From Leptotrichiaceae bacterium (GTDB lineage: Bacteria > Fusobacteriota > Fusobacteriia > Fusobacteriales > Leptotrichiaceae), in contig JAUNKI010000019.1 in assembly GCA_030532815.1 (NCBI GenBank), positions 1 through 17,799 of the forward strand: a stretch of 17,799 bases of DNA. Reading direction: 5' to 3'. A model generated the notes under the pieces. It ran no database searches, had not been told where the DNA came from, and saw nothing but the letters and a program-made list of their open reading frames with translations. Position 1 is the first letter of the stretch. Each line of letters begins with the position of its first letter. This document shows, piece after piece, positions 7,263 to 16,009 of the stretch. The translations under genes were made by a program, and so were the position numbers.

Positions 7263-7862
7263 ATTAAAAGAAGATATAAATTTTTATGTATAAGTGATAT
7301 TGAAATACTGAGCAATATGGAAGAGGATTTTTTAAAACAGAGATTTAAGGATATTGACTTTATAATGTCTGCGGGGGATGTTTCAAACAGATATATCGAT
7401 TTTCTCGTATCCGTATTAAATAAAGATATAATATGCGTAAACGGAAATCATATTTATCATAAGGACTATCCTATTACATTCGCCAAAGTTATAGACGGGA
7501 AATTTTTAAAATACAAGGGACTCAGGATTTTAGGGCTGGACGGTTGTAAAGTCTATTCATTCAAGGAACATCAGTATACTGAAAAACAGATGAAAATGAG
7601 AATATTCAAAAATATTTTTCATCTTCTGAAAGGAGTGGACGTAGTTTTGAGCCATGCTTCTCCTGAAGGAATACATGATGTAAATGACGGTGTACATAAC
7701 GGGTTTAAAGTGTTCCGTACGGTTATAAAATATTTTAAACCAAGACTCTGGATACACGGACATATTCATTTGCCCAATTTTATGAACCATCAGGATACAA
7801 AGGTCGGGGAAACGACTGTTTCAAACACATTCGGATACAGAATATTTACCATTGAAAAATAA
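7263..7862 (+). CDS. calcineurin-like metallophosphoesterase, probable ATT start
   Basis: A dinuclear-metal phosphoesterase of about 199 residues. From the first in-frame ATG (7317) the protein is 181 residues and lacks the first metal-binding block. Reading upstream in the same frame to the desulfurase stop gives IKRRYKFLCISDIEILSN, which supplies the beginning of the fold, including the Asp of motif I (SDIE instead of the usual SDxH). There is no ATG, GTG or TTG in this extension; ATT at 7263 is placed 8 nt after GGAG. Further motifs are GDVSN, GNH, LSHASP and HGHIH, all expected of the family. Some related bacterial proteins also carry ISDxE, so the Glu is probably a family trait. The substrate is unknown. 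Coding follows 21 bp later with the ParB-like gene. Confidence 0.8.
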   Translation: MKRRYKFLCISDIEILSNMEEDFLKQRFKDIDFIMSAGDVSNRYIDFLVSVLNKDIICVNGNHIYHKDYPITFAKVIDGKFLKYKGLRILGLDGCKVYSFKEHQYTEKQMKMRIFKNIFHLLKGVDVVLSHASPEGIHDVNDGVHNGFKVFRTVIKYFKPRLWIHGHIHLPNFMNHQDTKVGETTVSNTFGYRIFTIEK

Positions 7863-7883
7863 TATTATCGGAGGAACGGAAAT

Positions 7884-9773
7884 ATGGATAAAAGCTCTGC
7901 CCGGTTATTTGAAGCGGATGAAGCATATAAAAAATTTTTAAAATCATCAAAAGGATTTTTTAGATTGAAAAAAAGGGAAAATCTGAAATCTTTTGCTGAA
8001 GTTCAGAAAAAAGAAAATGCCTATAACAGTGTATATATTGGAGTAAAGGAAGTTCCTTTGGAAAAAATAGTGGGAAGTGTAGAAAAGTATACCGATTTTG
8101 ATAAAAATTTTGTACCTGTAAAGGATATAATCAAACAGAGATGGATGAGCATATATATAGGATATGTAAATGAAAGCATGCTGCCTCCCGTAACTTTATA
8201 TAAAATAAAGGACAGTTATTACGTTTATGACGGGAATCACAGAATTTCCGTTGCAAAGTTTATGAATTTTGTTTCAATTGAAGCCGAAGTGGAGGAATTT
8301 CTTCCTTCCAGAGATGATACGGATGAAATTATTTACAGAGAAAGTATGCTTTTTGAAAAGGAAACGGGAATAGAAAATGTCATTTTGACAAATCCTTCCA
8401 AATATAAATATTTGAGAAATGAAATCGGAAATTATATGAATTTTATTCATAAAAGAAGAAATAAAGAAACAGATTATAAAAAAGCTGCCGAAAATTGGAA
8501 CAGGAATATATTTATACCTGTAAAAACGTTAATAAAGAAAAATAGCATACTTGAAAATTTTAACGGTGAAAATATTAATGATATCTTCCTGTTTACCTTA
8601 GATCATAAATATTTTTTGAGTAAAGACAGAGGGAAAAATACAGGCTATCTTTTCAGTACAATCGATTTTATAAATATGGTTAAAACAAATGAAAATAACG
8701 GTTTAAATTATAAATGTCTGATTGACGGGGAAGAAATGAGGGAATGCTGCAGAAAATTAAAAAAAATTGATGATGAACTGGTACATTCACAGGAAGAAAC
8801 AGTTATAAATGAAAGATTACACGAACTCACCGGAATAAATTTCAATTATAATAAATTTCTTATTGAAGATGTTAAAAAGTGCGGAACACCTGAAAAATGG
8901 TATGAAAGTAAATATAGAAAAATAGTGGGATATTTTATAAATAAAGTCAATATGCTTCCTCAGAAATACAGTGACTGTTTAGAATATTTCAAAGTAAGTA
9001 GAATATTTGACTTTATTCTTGAGTACGAAAATATAAAAAACGGAAATATTTGTGAAATTTCCGAAATGTCGGTTTTAAATTATATTATAGAAGTGTTTTT
9101 ACCCATTATTTCTCTTTTGGAAAAAAGAAATGACGAATGGGAAAGTTTAAAAAATAAATTTTTAAATATATATGAAAAAATACAGAATGAGTTTTTTTAT
9201 ATATTTAAAATTGAAAAGTATCTTTTACAGGAAGGGAAGTCAGTAAAATATGAGAATATAATTTCAGGTGAATTACCGTCTTCCTTATTTTTTCCTAATG
9301 AAAACAGATATTACAATATAAGAAAAATTTTAATAAGACGGAAGTATAACGAATTTTTAACCAATCTTAAAAAGCCCGAGGAATTTTTAAAAATATATAT
9401 GAAATACGGAAAAACGGGAGAATATGAAACTTTTGTAAAATTATTTGAAATGCTTGATATTTTAGGCGAAAAAGAATTTCTCAGAAAATTGAAGGCAGAT
9501 CTGAAAAAAATGTCCGTATCCCAAAGAATTGTAACTAATTATAAAACAAAGTCCGTTTTTTACAGATTAAACAGTATACTGTCCGAAAAATATGAAAGTA
9601 TTTTCAGTGATGACAGTAAATATTCGTTTACGGACTTTTATACGGATATACTGTTTTTCACAAAAAACAGCATAAAAGATGAAAACGGAAACGCTATGGA
9701 AAATGTAGATATGGATGTGGATATTCTCGATATGGAGCTGTACTATCAAGAAAACGGAAATATACGGAATTAG
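7884..9773 (+). CDS. large protein with N-terminal ParB/Srx-like domain, function unknown
   Basis: A 629-residue soluble protein. Residues about 55-140 resemble the ParB/sulfiredoxin-like nucleotide-binding fold: VPLEKIVGSVEKYTDFDKNF (57-76) as the strand after a conserved Val-Pro-Leu, then LPPVTLYKI (100-108) and YDGNHRISVAKF (115-126), where DGNHR takes the place of the GERR or GCHR nucleotide-contact motif. No helix-turn-helix or ParB dimer domain follows. The remaining 480 residues are helical-looking, Lys/Glu/Tyr/Phe-rich and match nothing I know. A plasmid or chromosome partition role is not indicated. GGAGG before ATG 7884 supports the start. The tight coupling to the metallophosphoesterase suggests the two act on one pathway, perhaps on a nucleotide or phosphate ester. 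Confidence 0.75.
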   Translation: MDKSSARLFEADEAYKKFLKSSKGFFRLKKRENLKSFAEVQKKENAYNSVYIGVKEVPLEKIVGSVEKYTDFDKNFVPVKDIIKQRWMSIYIGYVNESMLPPVTLYKIKDSYYVYDGNHRISVAKFMNFVSIEAEVEEFLPSRDDTDEIIYRESMLFEKETGIENVILTNPSKYKYLRNEIGNYMNFIHKRRNKETDYKKAAENWNRNIFIPVKTLIKKNSILENFNGENINDIFLFTLDHKYFLSKDRGKNTGYLFSTIDFINMVKTNENNGLNYKCLIDGEEMRECCRKLKKIDDELVHSQEETVINERLHELTGINFNYNKFLIEDVKKCGTPEKWYESKYRKIVGYFINKVNMLPQKYSDCLEYFKVSRIFDFILEYENIKNGNICEISEMSVLNYIIEVFLPIISLLEKRNDEWESLKNKFLNIYEKIQNEFFYIFKIEKYLLQEGKSVKYENIISGELPSSLFFPNENRYYNIRKILIRRKYNEFLTNLKKPEEFLKIYMKYGKTGEYETFVKLFEMLDILGEKEFLRKLKADLKKMSVSQRIVTNYKTKSVFYRLNSILSEKYESIFSDDSKYSFTDFYTDILFFTKNSIKDENGNAMENVDMDVDILDMELYYQENGNIRN

Positions 9774-9789
9774 AAAAACAGGAGGACGA

Positions 9790-10587
9790 ATGAAAATAAA
9801 AGCTGTATTTATGGATTTGGATGGAACGCTTTTAAAAAGTAACCATACAATATCCGAGAAATTAAAGGATAAGTTAAAGGAACTTGAAGAAAAAGGAATT
9901 AAAATATTTATTTCCACAGGAAGAAGTTTTAAATCTTCATATCCTTTCGTAAAAGAACTGGGTATTACAACTCCCGTTATTACTTATAACGGAGGAAGAA
10001 TAGTTATCCCCGAAACAGGAGAGGCAGTTTATGAAAAGCCTGTAAGTGAAGAAAATGTAAGGAAAATAATAGAGATATCGAGAGAAAAAGGGATACACCT
10101 GAACCTTTACAATGATGACGAGCTGTATATAGAACAGGAAGATGAAGAAGGAACAGGTTATGCCGAGCGGGTAGGGATACCCTACTGTTTGGTGAATTTT
10201 GACGAGTTTGCAGGAAAAACTTCCACAAAAGGACTGTTTCTGGCAGATAACGGAATACTGACAGAGCTGAAAAAGGAACTGGATGAAAAACTATCAGATG
10301 TAAACTTTGTATTTTCACAGCCTACATATTTGGAAGTTCTGAATAAGGAAGTTAACAAAGGGACGGCAGTTTTGGAAATGCTTAAAAAATATGATATTTC
10401 TCCTGACGAGGCAATGACATTCGGCGATCAGTGGAATGACCTTGAAATGCTTAAAAGTGTAAAATACGGATATTTAATGGGAAATGCTACAGAAGAACTG
10501 AAAAATCTGTTTCCGATGGACAGGATAACATCGTCCAATGATGATGACGGTATTTACAATGTGCTGGAAAATATTGTTTCGGATTAA
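9790..10587 (+). CDS. Cof-type HAD-IIB phosphatase
   Basis: A 265-residue Mg-dependent phosphatase of the Cof/YidA type. Motif I DLDGT has the nucleophile Asp9 and acid/base Asp11; motif II is STGR with Ser42 and Thr43; motif III Lys190 is in NKGTAV; motif IV GDQWNDLEM has Asp213, Asn216 and Asp217. The C2B cap (about 85-185) marks subclass IIB, whose members dephosphorylate sugar phosphates, FMN or other small phosphoesters; the substrate is not readable. The start is ATG 9790, 4 nt after GGAGG-AC; an upstream in-frame ATG at 9715 lies inside the ParB-like gene and adds 25 unrelated residues. The 16-bp gap implies co-transcription with the two preceding genes. Confidence 0.92.
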   Translation: MKIKAVFMDLDGTLLKSNHTISEKLKDKLKELEEKGIKIFISTGRSFKSSYPFVKELGITTPVITYNGGRIVIPETGEAVYEKPVSEENVRKIIEISREKGIHLNLYNDDELYIEQEDEEGTGYAERVGIPYCLVNFDEFAGKTSTKGLFLADNGILTELKKELDEKLSDVNFVFSQPTYLEVLNKEVNKGTAVLEMLKKYDISPDEAMTFGDQWNDLEMLKSVKYGYLMGNATEELKNLFPMDRITSSNDDDGIYNVLENIVSD

Positions 10588-10617
10588 AGTAAAATAACCG
10601 ATAATAAAGGTGATATA

Positions 10618-13600
10618 ATGGAAAAGAAAATGGTACATTTAAAGCTGCATACCGAATATTCCCTTCTTGAAGGAGTAGGTAAAATCGATGAATATATGGA
10701 AAAATCCCGTGCTGCAGGGGTGGAAGTTCTTGCTATTACTGATACTTCCATGTTCGGAGCAGTAGAGTTTTATAAAAAGTGTATTAAATCAGGGATAAAA
10801 CCGATAATAGGATTGGAAGTTTTTCTGGACGGGATAGTATCCGAAGGGGAATATTCTCTGACACTGATTGCAAAAAATAAAAAAGGATACAGAAACCTGT
10901 CAAAGCTGTCTTCTCTTTCATACAGCAGATTCAACAGGAGGAGAAATAAAATAAAATATGAGGAACTGCTTGAATATTCTCATGATATTTATATTCTTTC
11001 AGGAGGGATACACAGTGAAATAACAGAAGGAATTATAGAATACAAATATCCTGAAGCAAAAAAAGCCGCATTAAAACTGTACAAGGATTTCGGAGAAAAT
11101 TTTTTCATGGAAGTTCCCGCAGTAAAAAGACTTGAAAATGTAAGAAAAAGTCTCTCGGAAATAATAAAGGAAACGAGGATACCTTATGTAATAACAAATG
11201 ACATATACTATCCCAATAACGGAGATGCAATACTTCAGAAAATAATGTCTTCAATAAAGGAAGGAAATAAAATAGAAACCGTTCAGGAAAATATATTTTA
11301 TGATGACCTGTATTTAAAGAGTTATGAGCAGATAAAAGAAAGTTTTGCCAATGCAGAGGATGATTTTTTCCGTAAAGGAATTGAAAATACTTTTAATCTG
11401 GCTGAAAGCTGTAACATAGACTTTGAATTTGACGTATTTAAATTTCCTGAATATGAGCTTCCTGAAGGAGTCAGCGAAAGTTTTTATATAAGAAAACTTG
11501 TCTATGAAGGCACAGTTTTGAAATATCTGAAGGAAAATATTGAAATAACTGATGAAAAACAGGAAAGAGAAGTAAAGGAAAAACTTTCTTCCAAAGGAAT
11601 GGAACACGTTTATCAAAGGGCGGACTACGAACTTAAAGTAATAAATGACATGGGATATAACGGATATTTCATAATAGTATGGGATTTTATAAAATTTGCC
11701 AAAGAGGCGGGGGTGTATGTGGGACCGGGCAGGGGATCCGCAGCGGGGAGTCTTGTTTCCTATGCTCTCAATATTACCGAAATAGATCCTTTGAAATATA
11801 ATCTGATTTTTGAAAGGTTTTTAAATCCTGAAAGAATATCAATGCCCGATATTGATATAGATTTCGATCAGGAACAAAGAGAAACCGTTATAAATTATGT
11901 ATTAAACAAGTACGGTATTCAGCATGTCGCCCATATAATAACATTCGGAACTTTAAAGGCGAGAGCCGCCATAAGGGACGTAGGGCGTGTACTGAATATA
12001 AGTCTTAAAAAAATTGACAGAATTGCGAAAATGATACCTTTTAATATGGAGCTGGACAAAGCCCTTGACACTATCCGTAATCTGAGAAAAATGTACGATG
12101 AAGATGCCGAAGTCAGAACGGTAATCGATTATTCACTGAAAATAGAAGGAAGAGTACGGCATGCCTCGGTACATGCGGCAGGGGTAGTTATTTCCAAAGA
12201 TATACTTGATGAAGAAATACCTACTTATTCTGACGGAAAAACTCAGGTACTTTCTACTCAGTATCAAATGAAAGAACTTGAAGAACTGGGTATTCTTAAA
12301 ATGGATTTTTTAGGTTTGAAAAACCTGACCATTTTAAGAAAAACCGTAGAAAATATTGAAAAAAATCTTGGAAAAAGTTTAAAGCTTGAAAATATAGACC
12401 TTGAAAATGAAAATGCCTATAAACTTATGACAGCTGCAGATACACTGGGAATATTCCAGTGTGAGTCGTCAGGTATAAGAAGGCTGATGAAAAAAGTAAA
12501 AATAGAGAAATTTGAGGATATAACGGCACTTCTTGCACTATACCGTCCGGGACCTTTACGAAGCGGAATGGTGGAGGACTTTATAGCTGCCAAAAATACA
12601 GGGGCGAAAATAAAGTATCCTGATGATTCATTAAAGGAAATACTTGAAGAAACATACGGTGTCATATTGTATCAGGAGCAGGTTATGAAAATAGCCAATG
12701 AAATGGCAAAATATTCCTTAGGGGAAGCTGATGAACTGAGAAGGGCAATAGGAAAGAAGATTCCTGAAATAATAGAGGAAAACAGGGAAAAGTTCGTAAA
12801 AAAAGCCGTGGAGAATAATGTAACCGCCAAAAAGGCAAATGAAATATACAACCTTATAGATAAGTTCGGAGGATACGGATTTAATAAATCCCATTCGGCG
12901 GCTTATGCTCTCATAGTGTATTGGACTGCGTATTTTAAGGCAAACTATCCGACAGAATTTTTTGCGGCAATAATGACTACGGAAATGTACAATATAGAAA
13001 GGCTGTCCTTATTTATAAATGAAGCAAGAGAAAAAAAAATAAATATACTAGTTCCCGATGTAAATTTATCCGATTATGAATTTAAAGTGGAGGAAACAGG
13101 CATAAGATTCGGACTTGTTGCCATAAAAGGAATAGGGGGAAATTTTGTAAAGGAAATAATTGAAGAAAGAAAAAACAGCATTTTTAAATCCTACGAGGAT
13201 TTTGTCTATAGAATGAAACAGAGAGGACTTAATAAAAAACAGCTGGAATCTCTTGTTTTATCAGGAAGTCTGGATAATCTTGACGGAAACAGAAATGAAA
13301 AGTATTCGTCTATTGATAAAGTAATGGAATGGAGCCAGAAAAAATATGAGGCTGAAGAAGACCTGCAAATGATACTGTTCGGAGGAAAAAGCCGAAAAGC
13401 CGGAGAATTTAAAATGGAAAAACTTGAAGAATATCAGAGAAAGACTTTACTGAAAAATGAAAAAGAGTACCTCGGAATATATGTGTCAGGTCATCCTATG
13501 GATGAAAAAAGAAAGCAGTTTGAAATAATAGAACACACGGAAATTTCAGAGTTTGAAAATATAAAAACCGTAAATAAAAAAAGAAAGGCAGGTAAAATAA

Positions 13601-14085
13601 GGCTAATAGGAATAATAAAAAATGTAAATAAAATCGTGACGAAAACATCAGGAGAGCCTATGGCAAAATTTGAACTGGAAGACTTTACGGGAATAACGGA
13701 AGTTATATGTTTCCCTAAGGATTTTATAAAATCGGGATATAAGATAATCGAAGACGGAGTTGTGATAATAGAAGGATACCTGAATAATGAAGGAAACAGG
13801 TATTCAATTACGGCAAATGAAATTTACGGTATTGACGATTTGAATGAAAATAAGTTTCTGAATTTGTATGTTTTAATTGACAGGGAAAGTGAAGAAAAAG
13901 TTTCCGAAATAAAAAAACTCATAATAAAAAGTAAAGGAGACAATCAGGTTTTCCTTGCAGTAAATACCGATGAAAATAAAAAGGAAATTATAAAATTGAA
14001 CAAAAAATACAATGTCAATTTATCAAAAAAATTTTTAGCGGAACTGGCGGAACTTGTGGGGATAAAAAAAATAAAAATACGTTAG
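10618..14085 (+). CDS. dnaE: DNA polymerase III alpha subunit DnaE
   Basis: A 1155-residue replicative polymerase. The order is PHP domain (about 5-210), catalytic core with PGRGSAAGSL, acidic residues in MPDIDIDF (Asp411, 413, 415) and KMDFLGL (Asp563), helix-hairpin-helix region, a clamp-binding pentapeptide QMILF at 917-921, an OB fold from about 990, and a C-terminal domain. The length and QxxLF-then-GHPMD layout match the DnaE1 type. The PHP domain lacks key metal ligands: HLKLHT has Lys9 where the HxH motif needs His, and TDT replaces TDH at 41-43, as in Escherichia coli. Built-in proofreading is therefore unlikely and must come from another protein. AAGGTGAT before ATG 10618 pairs extensively with the 16S rRNA tail. 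Confidence 0.96.
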   Translation: MEKKMVHLKLHTEYSLLEGVGKIDEYMEKSRAAGVEVLAITDTSMFGAVEFYKKCIKSGIKPIIGLEVFLDGIVSEGEYSLTLIAKNKKGYRNLSKLSSLSYSRFNRRRNKIKYEELLEYSHDIYILSGGIHSEITEGIIEYKYPEAKKAALKLYKDFGENFFMEVPAVKRLENVRKSLSEIIKETRIPYVITNDIYYPNNGDAILQKIMSSIKEGNKIETVQENIFYDDLYLKSYEQIKESFANAEDDFFRKGIENTFNLAESCNIDFEFDVFKFPEYELPEGVSESFYIRKLVYEGTVLKYLKENIEITDEKQEREVKEKLSSKGMEHVYQRADYELKVINDMGYNGYFIIVWDFIKFAKEAGVYVGPGRGSAAGSLVSYALNITEIDPLKYNLIFERFLNPERISMPDIDIDFDQEQRETVINYVLNKYGIQHVAHIITFGTLKARAAIRDVGRVLNISLKKIDRIAKMIPFNMELDKALDTIRNLRKMYDEDAEVRTVIDYSLKIEGRVRHASVHAAGVVISKDILDEEIPTYSDGKTQVLSTQYQMKELEELGILKMDFLGLKNLTILRKTVENIEKNLGKSLKLENIDLENENAYKLMTAADTLGIFQCESSGIRRLMKKVKIEKFEDITALLALYRPGPLRSGMVEDFIAAKNTGAKIKYPDDSLKEILEETYGVILYQEQVMKIANEMAKYSLGEADELRRAIGKKIPEIIEENREKFVKKAVENNVTAKKANEIYNLIDKFGGYGFNKSHSAAYALIVYWTAYFKANYPTEFFAAIMTTEMYNIERLSLFINEAREKKINILVPDVNLSDYEFKVEETGIRFGLVAIKGIGGNFVKEIIEERKNSIFKSYEDFVYRMKQRGLNKKQLESLVLSGSLDNLDGNRNEKYSSIDKVMEWSQKKYEAEEDLQMILFGGKSRKAGEFKMEKLEEYQRKTLLKNEKEYLGIYVSGHPMDEKRKQFEIIEHTEISEFENIKTVNKKRKAGKIRLIGIIKNVNKIVTKTSGEPMAKFELEDFTGITEVICFPKDFIKSGYKIIEDGVVIIEGYLNNEGNRYSITANEIYGIDDLNENKFLNLYVLIDRESEEKVSEIKKLIIKSKGDNQVFLAVNTDENKKEIIKLNKKYNVNLSKKFLAELAELVGIKKIKIR

Positions 14086-14104
14086 ATTGAAAAAAATCAA
14101 TCTA
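14083..14104. other. perfect 8-bp inverted repeat at the dnaE stop
   Basis: TAGATTGA (14083-14090), six A residues, then TCAATCTA (14097-14104). The left arm begins with the dnaE stop codon. No U-tract follows on either strand, so a classical terminator is doubtful. The palindrome covers the -35 box of the next promoter, so it could also be an operator. Confidence 0.55.
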
Positions 14105-14115
14105 TATGTTAAAAT
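14087..14115 (+). promoter_or_regulatory. promoter of the accB-like/accC/asp23 operon
   Basis: TTGAAA at 14087-14092 and TAAAAT at 14110-14115 are separated by 17 bp, and the -10 is preceded by TGT, giving an extended -10. Both hexamers match consensus at five of six positions. Transcription would start near 14122, about 32 nt before the accB-like ATG. Confidence 0.65.
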
Positions 14116-14144
14116 TATAAAAAGATTTCATAAATAAACTCATG

Positions 14145-14149
14145 GGAGG
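14145..14149 (+). promoter_or_regulatory. ribosome binding site fixing the accB-like start
   Basis: GGAGG lies 4 nt before ATG 14154. An in-frame ATG at 14142 would put this site inside the coding region and has none of its own. Confidence 0.65.
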
Positions 14150-14153
14150 AGAA

Positions 14154-14552
14154 ATGGAACTTAGAGATATAAAGGAACTGATGAAGATACTGAAACAGGA
14201 AGAAATGGCTGAAATGAAAGTCAGATACGGAAAAATAAAACTTGTTCTGACTAATTCGGAAACATCTTCAAAAGAAATACAGCAGGAAACAAAAAGAACA
14301 GGAAAAGTTGAAAAAATAGAAAGTACAATCAAAGAGGAAGTTATAAAATCCCGAAATGTCGGTGAAATAATACTTGAAAGACTTGAAAAGGGAATGGAAG
14401 TTTACAAAGGTATGAAATTGGCAAAAATCAGAACAATAGGAATAGATACCGATATTAAATCCAATGTTGACGGTATACTTAAAGAAATACTCGTTTCCGA
14501 CCAGTCAACGGTGGATTATGCTAAATCCTTATTTGTAATAGAAGTATTGTAA
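14154..14552 (+). CDS. AccB-like protein lacking the biotin-attachment lysine
   Basis: A 132-residue relative of the biotin carboxyl carrier protein of acetyl-CoA carboxylase. The N terminus MELRDIKELMKILKQEEMAE is a standard AccB start, followed by a charged linker (35-67) and a biotinyl-type barrel (68-132). From KG (85-86) to the DG before ILKEILV (106-107) it aligns with ordinary AccB without a gap, yet the EAMKM biotinylation motif reads RTIGI (93-97), so the acceptor Lys is Gly96 (codon GGA 14439-14441). The segment before it is also short, lacking the thumb loop. It cannot be biotinylated at the normal place. The frame is open and the fold looks kept, so it may be a regulatory or scaffold paralogue for AccC rather than a pseudogene. 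Confidence 0.8.
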   Translation: MELRDIKELMKILKQEEMAEMKVRYGKIKLVLTNSETSSKEIQQETKRTGKVEKIESTIKEEVIKSRNVGEIILERLEKGMEVYKGMKLAKIRTIGIDTDIKSNVDGILKEILVSDQSTVDYAKSLFVIEVL

Positions 14553-14597
14553 TACGGTAACTTAACAAAAGTAATTTTACACGGAAAATAAATTTTG

Positions 14598-14602
14598 GGA
14601 GG
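14598..14602 (+). promoter_or_regulatory. ribosome binding site fixing the accC start
   Basis: GGAGG lies 4 nt before ATG 14607. The upstream in-frame TTG at 14595 would read through this site into MGGAMFKK, adding four residues that homologues lack. Confidence 0.65.
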
Positions 14603-14606
14603 AGCA

Positions 14607-15962
14607 ATGTTTAAAAAAATATTAATAGCAAACAGAGGAGAAATAGCAGTAAGAATTATAAGAGCGGCGAGAGAACTGGGGATAGAAACAGTTGCGGTAT
14701 ATTCCGAAGCTGATTCGGATTCGCTCCATGTGAAACTGGCTGATGAAGCGGTCTGTATCGGTCCTGCAAGTAGTGCGGATTCATATCTGAAAATTCCTAA
14801 TATAATATCAGCGGCACAAATAACAGGGAGTGAGGCAATTCATCCGGGATACGGATTTTTAGCTGAAAATGCTTCTTTTGCAAAAATATGTGCACAGAAT
14901 AACATAGTATTTATAGGGCCTAAGCCTGAACTGATTAATATGATGGGAGATAAAGCGACTGCAAGGGAAACGGCTATTAAAAATAAAGTTCCTATAACAA
15001 AGGGGTCCGACGGAATAGTTCCTGATGTGGAAGAAGCTAAAAAAACAGCTGAATGGATAACTTATCCCGTTATGATAAAAGCTACCGCCGGGGGCGGAGG
15101 AAAGGGAATGAGAATCGCTCATGATGAAAAAGAGCTGACTGAAAATTTTATAGCCGCACAGAATGAAGCAAAAGCTGCTTTCGGAAATCCTGATGTTTAC
15201 ATTGAAAAATATGTGGAAGAGCCCAGACACGTGGAAATACAGGTTATAGGAGATAAGTTCGGAAATGTGGTTCATCTGGGAGAAAGAGATTGCTCCATTC
15301 AGAGAAGACATCAGAAACTGATAGAGGAAGCTCCTTCAGCAGGTATTGATGGAAAAACAAGGGAGAAAATGGGGAAATTTGCAGCAAAATTGGCAAAAGG
15401 CATCGGATATGACAGTGTAGGAACGCTTGAGTTTCTTGTAGATAAAAATATGAATTTTTATTTTATGGAAATGAATACGAGAATACAGGTAGAGCATACA
15501 ATAAGTGAGGAAATAACAGGAATAGACCTGATAAAAGAACAGATTAGAGTTGCGGCAGGGGAAAAACTGAGTTTTTCTCAAAAAGATATACAGATAGACG
15601 GTCATGCAATAGAATGCAGGATAAACGCTGAAGATTCCGAAAACGGATTTTTACCTTCATCAGGGACTCTTGAAAAATATATTCCTGCGGGAGGAATAGG
15701 AGTGAGAGTGGATTCTCATTCTTATCAGGATTATGAAATTCCCCCTTATTATGATTCAATGATTGCAAAACTTATAGTAAAAGGAAAAACGAGAGAAGAA
15801 GCCATAAAAAGAATGAAAAGAGCTTTAAAGGAATTTATTGTGGAAGGAGTGGACACTACAATACCTTTTCATTTAAAAGTGCTTGATAATAAGGAATTTA
15901 ATAAGGGAACAGTGTACACAAACTTTATAGAAACTCACTTTAAGGATTCATTAGGAAAATAG
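14607..15962 (+). CDS. accC: biotin carboxylase AccC
   Basis: A 451-residue ATP-grasp enzyme that carboxylates biotin on its carrier protein using bicarbonate and ATP, the first half-reaction of acetyl-CoA carboxylase. It opens [19 protein letters not shown] ligands Lys116 and Lys158 and the Gly-rich loop GGGGKGM (162-168) are present, as are His208, the HQK of 235-237, metal ligands Glu275 and Glu288, the active-site MNTRIQVEH with Arg292, Gln294, Val295 and Glu296, and Arg338. The usual Pro after VEH is Thr298, a minor change. Length is normal for stand-alone AccC. It should be active, although the AccB-like protein encoded just upstream cannot carry biotin; a true carrier and AccA/AccD would have to lie elsewhere. 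Confidence 0.95.
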   Translation: MFKKILIANRGEIAVRIIRAARELGIETVAVYSEADSDSLHVKLADEAVCIGPASSADSYLKIPNIISAAQITGSEAIHPGYGFLAENASFAKICAQNNIVFIGPKPELINMMGDKATARETAIKNKVPITKGSDGIVPDVEEAKKTAEWITYPVMIKATAGGGGKGMRIAHDEKELTENFIAAQNEAKAAFGNPDVYIEKYVEEPRHVEIQVIGDKFGNVVHLGERDCSIQRRHQKLIEEAPSAGIDGKTREKMGKFAAKLAKGIGYDSVGTLEFLVDKNMNFYFMEMNTRIQVEHTISEEITGIDLIKEQIRVAAGEKLSFSQKDIQIDGHAIECRINAEDSENGFLPSSGTLEKYIPAGGIGVRVDSHSYQDYEIPPYYDSMIAKLIVKGKTREEAIKRMKRALKEFIVEGVDTTIPFHLKVLDNKEFNKGTVYTNFIETHFKDSLGK

Positions 15963-16009
15963 TTAATAATACCAATTTATAAACTTATGATAAAACAGGA
16001 GGTAATAAA

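Noticed and set aside
7884..9773. Calling the ParB-like protein a chromosome partitioning protein
   Set aside because: There is no helix-turn-helix, no dimerisation domain, no parA neighbour and no parS-like site; only the N-terminal fold is similar.
9715..9789. 25-residue N-terminal extension of the Cof-type phosphatase
   Set aside because: It overlaps the ParB-like gene in another frame, and AGGAGG sits right before ATG 9790, where the protein begins as its family does.
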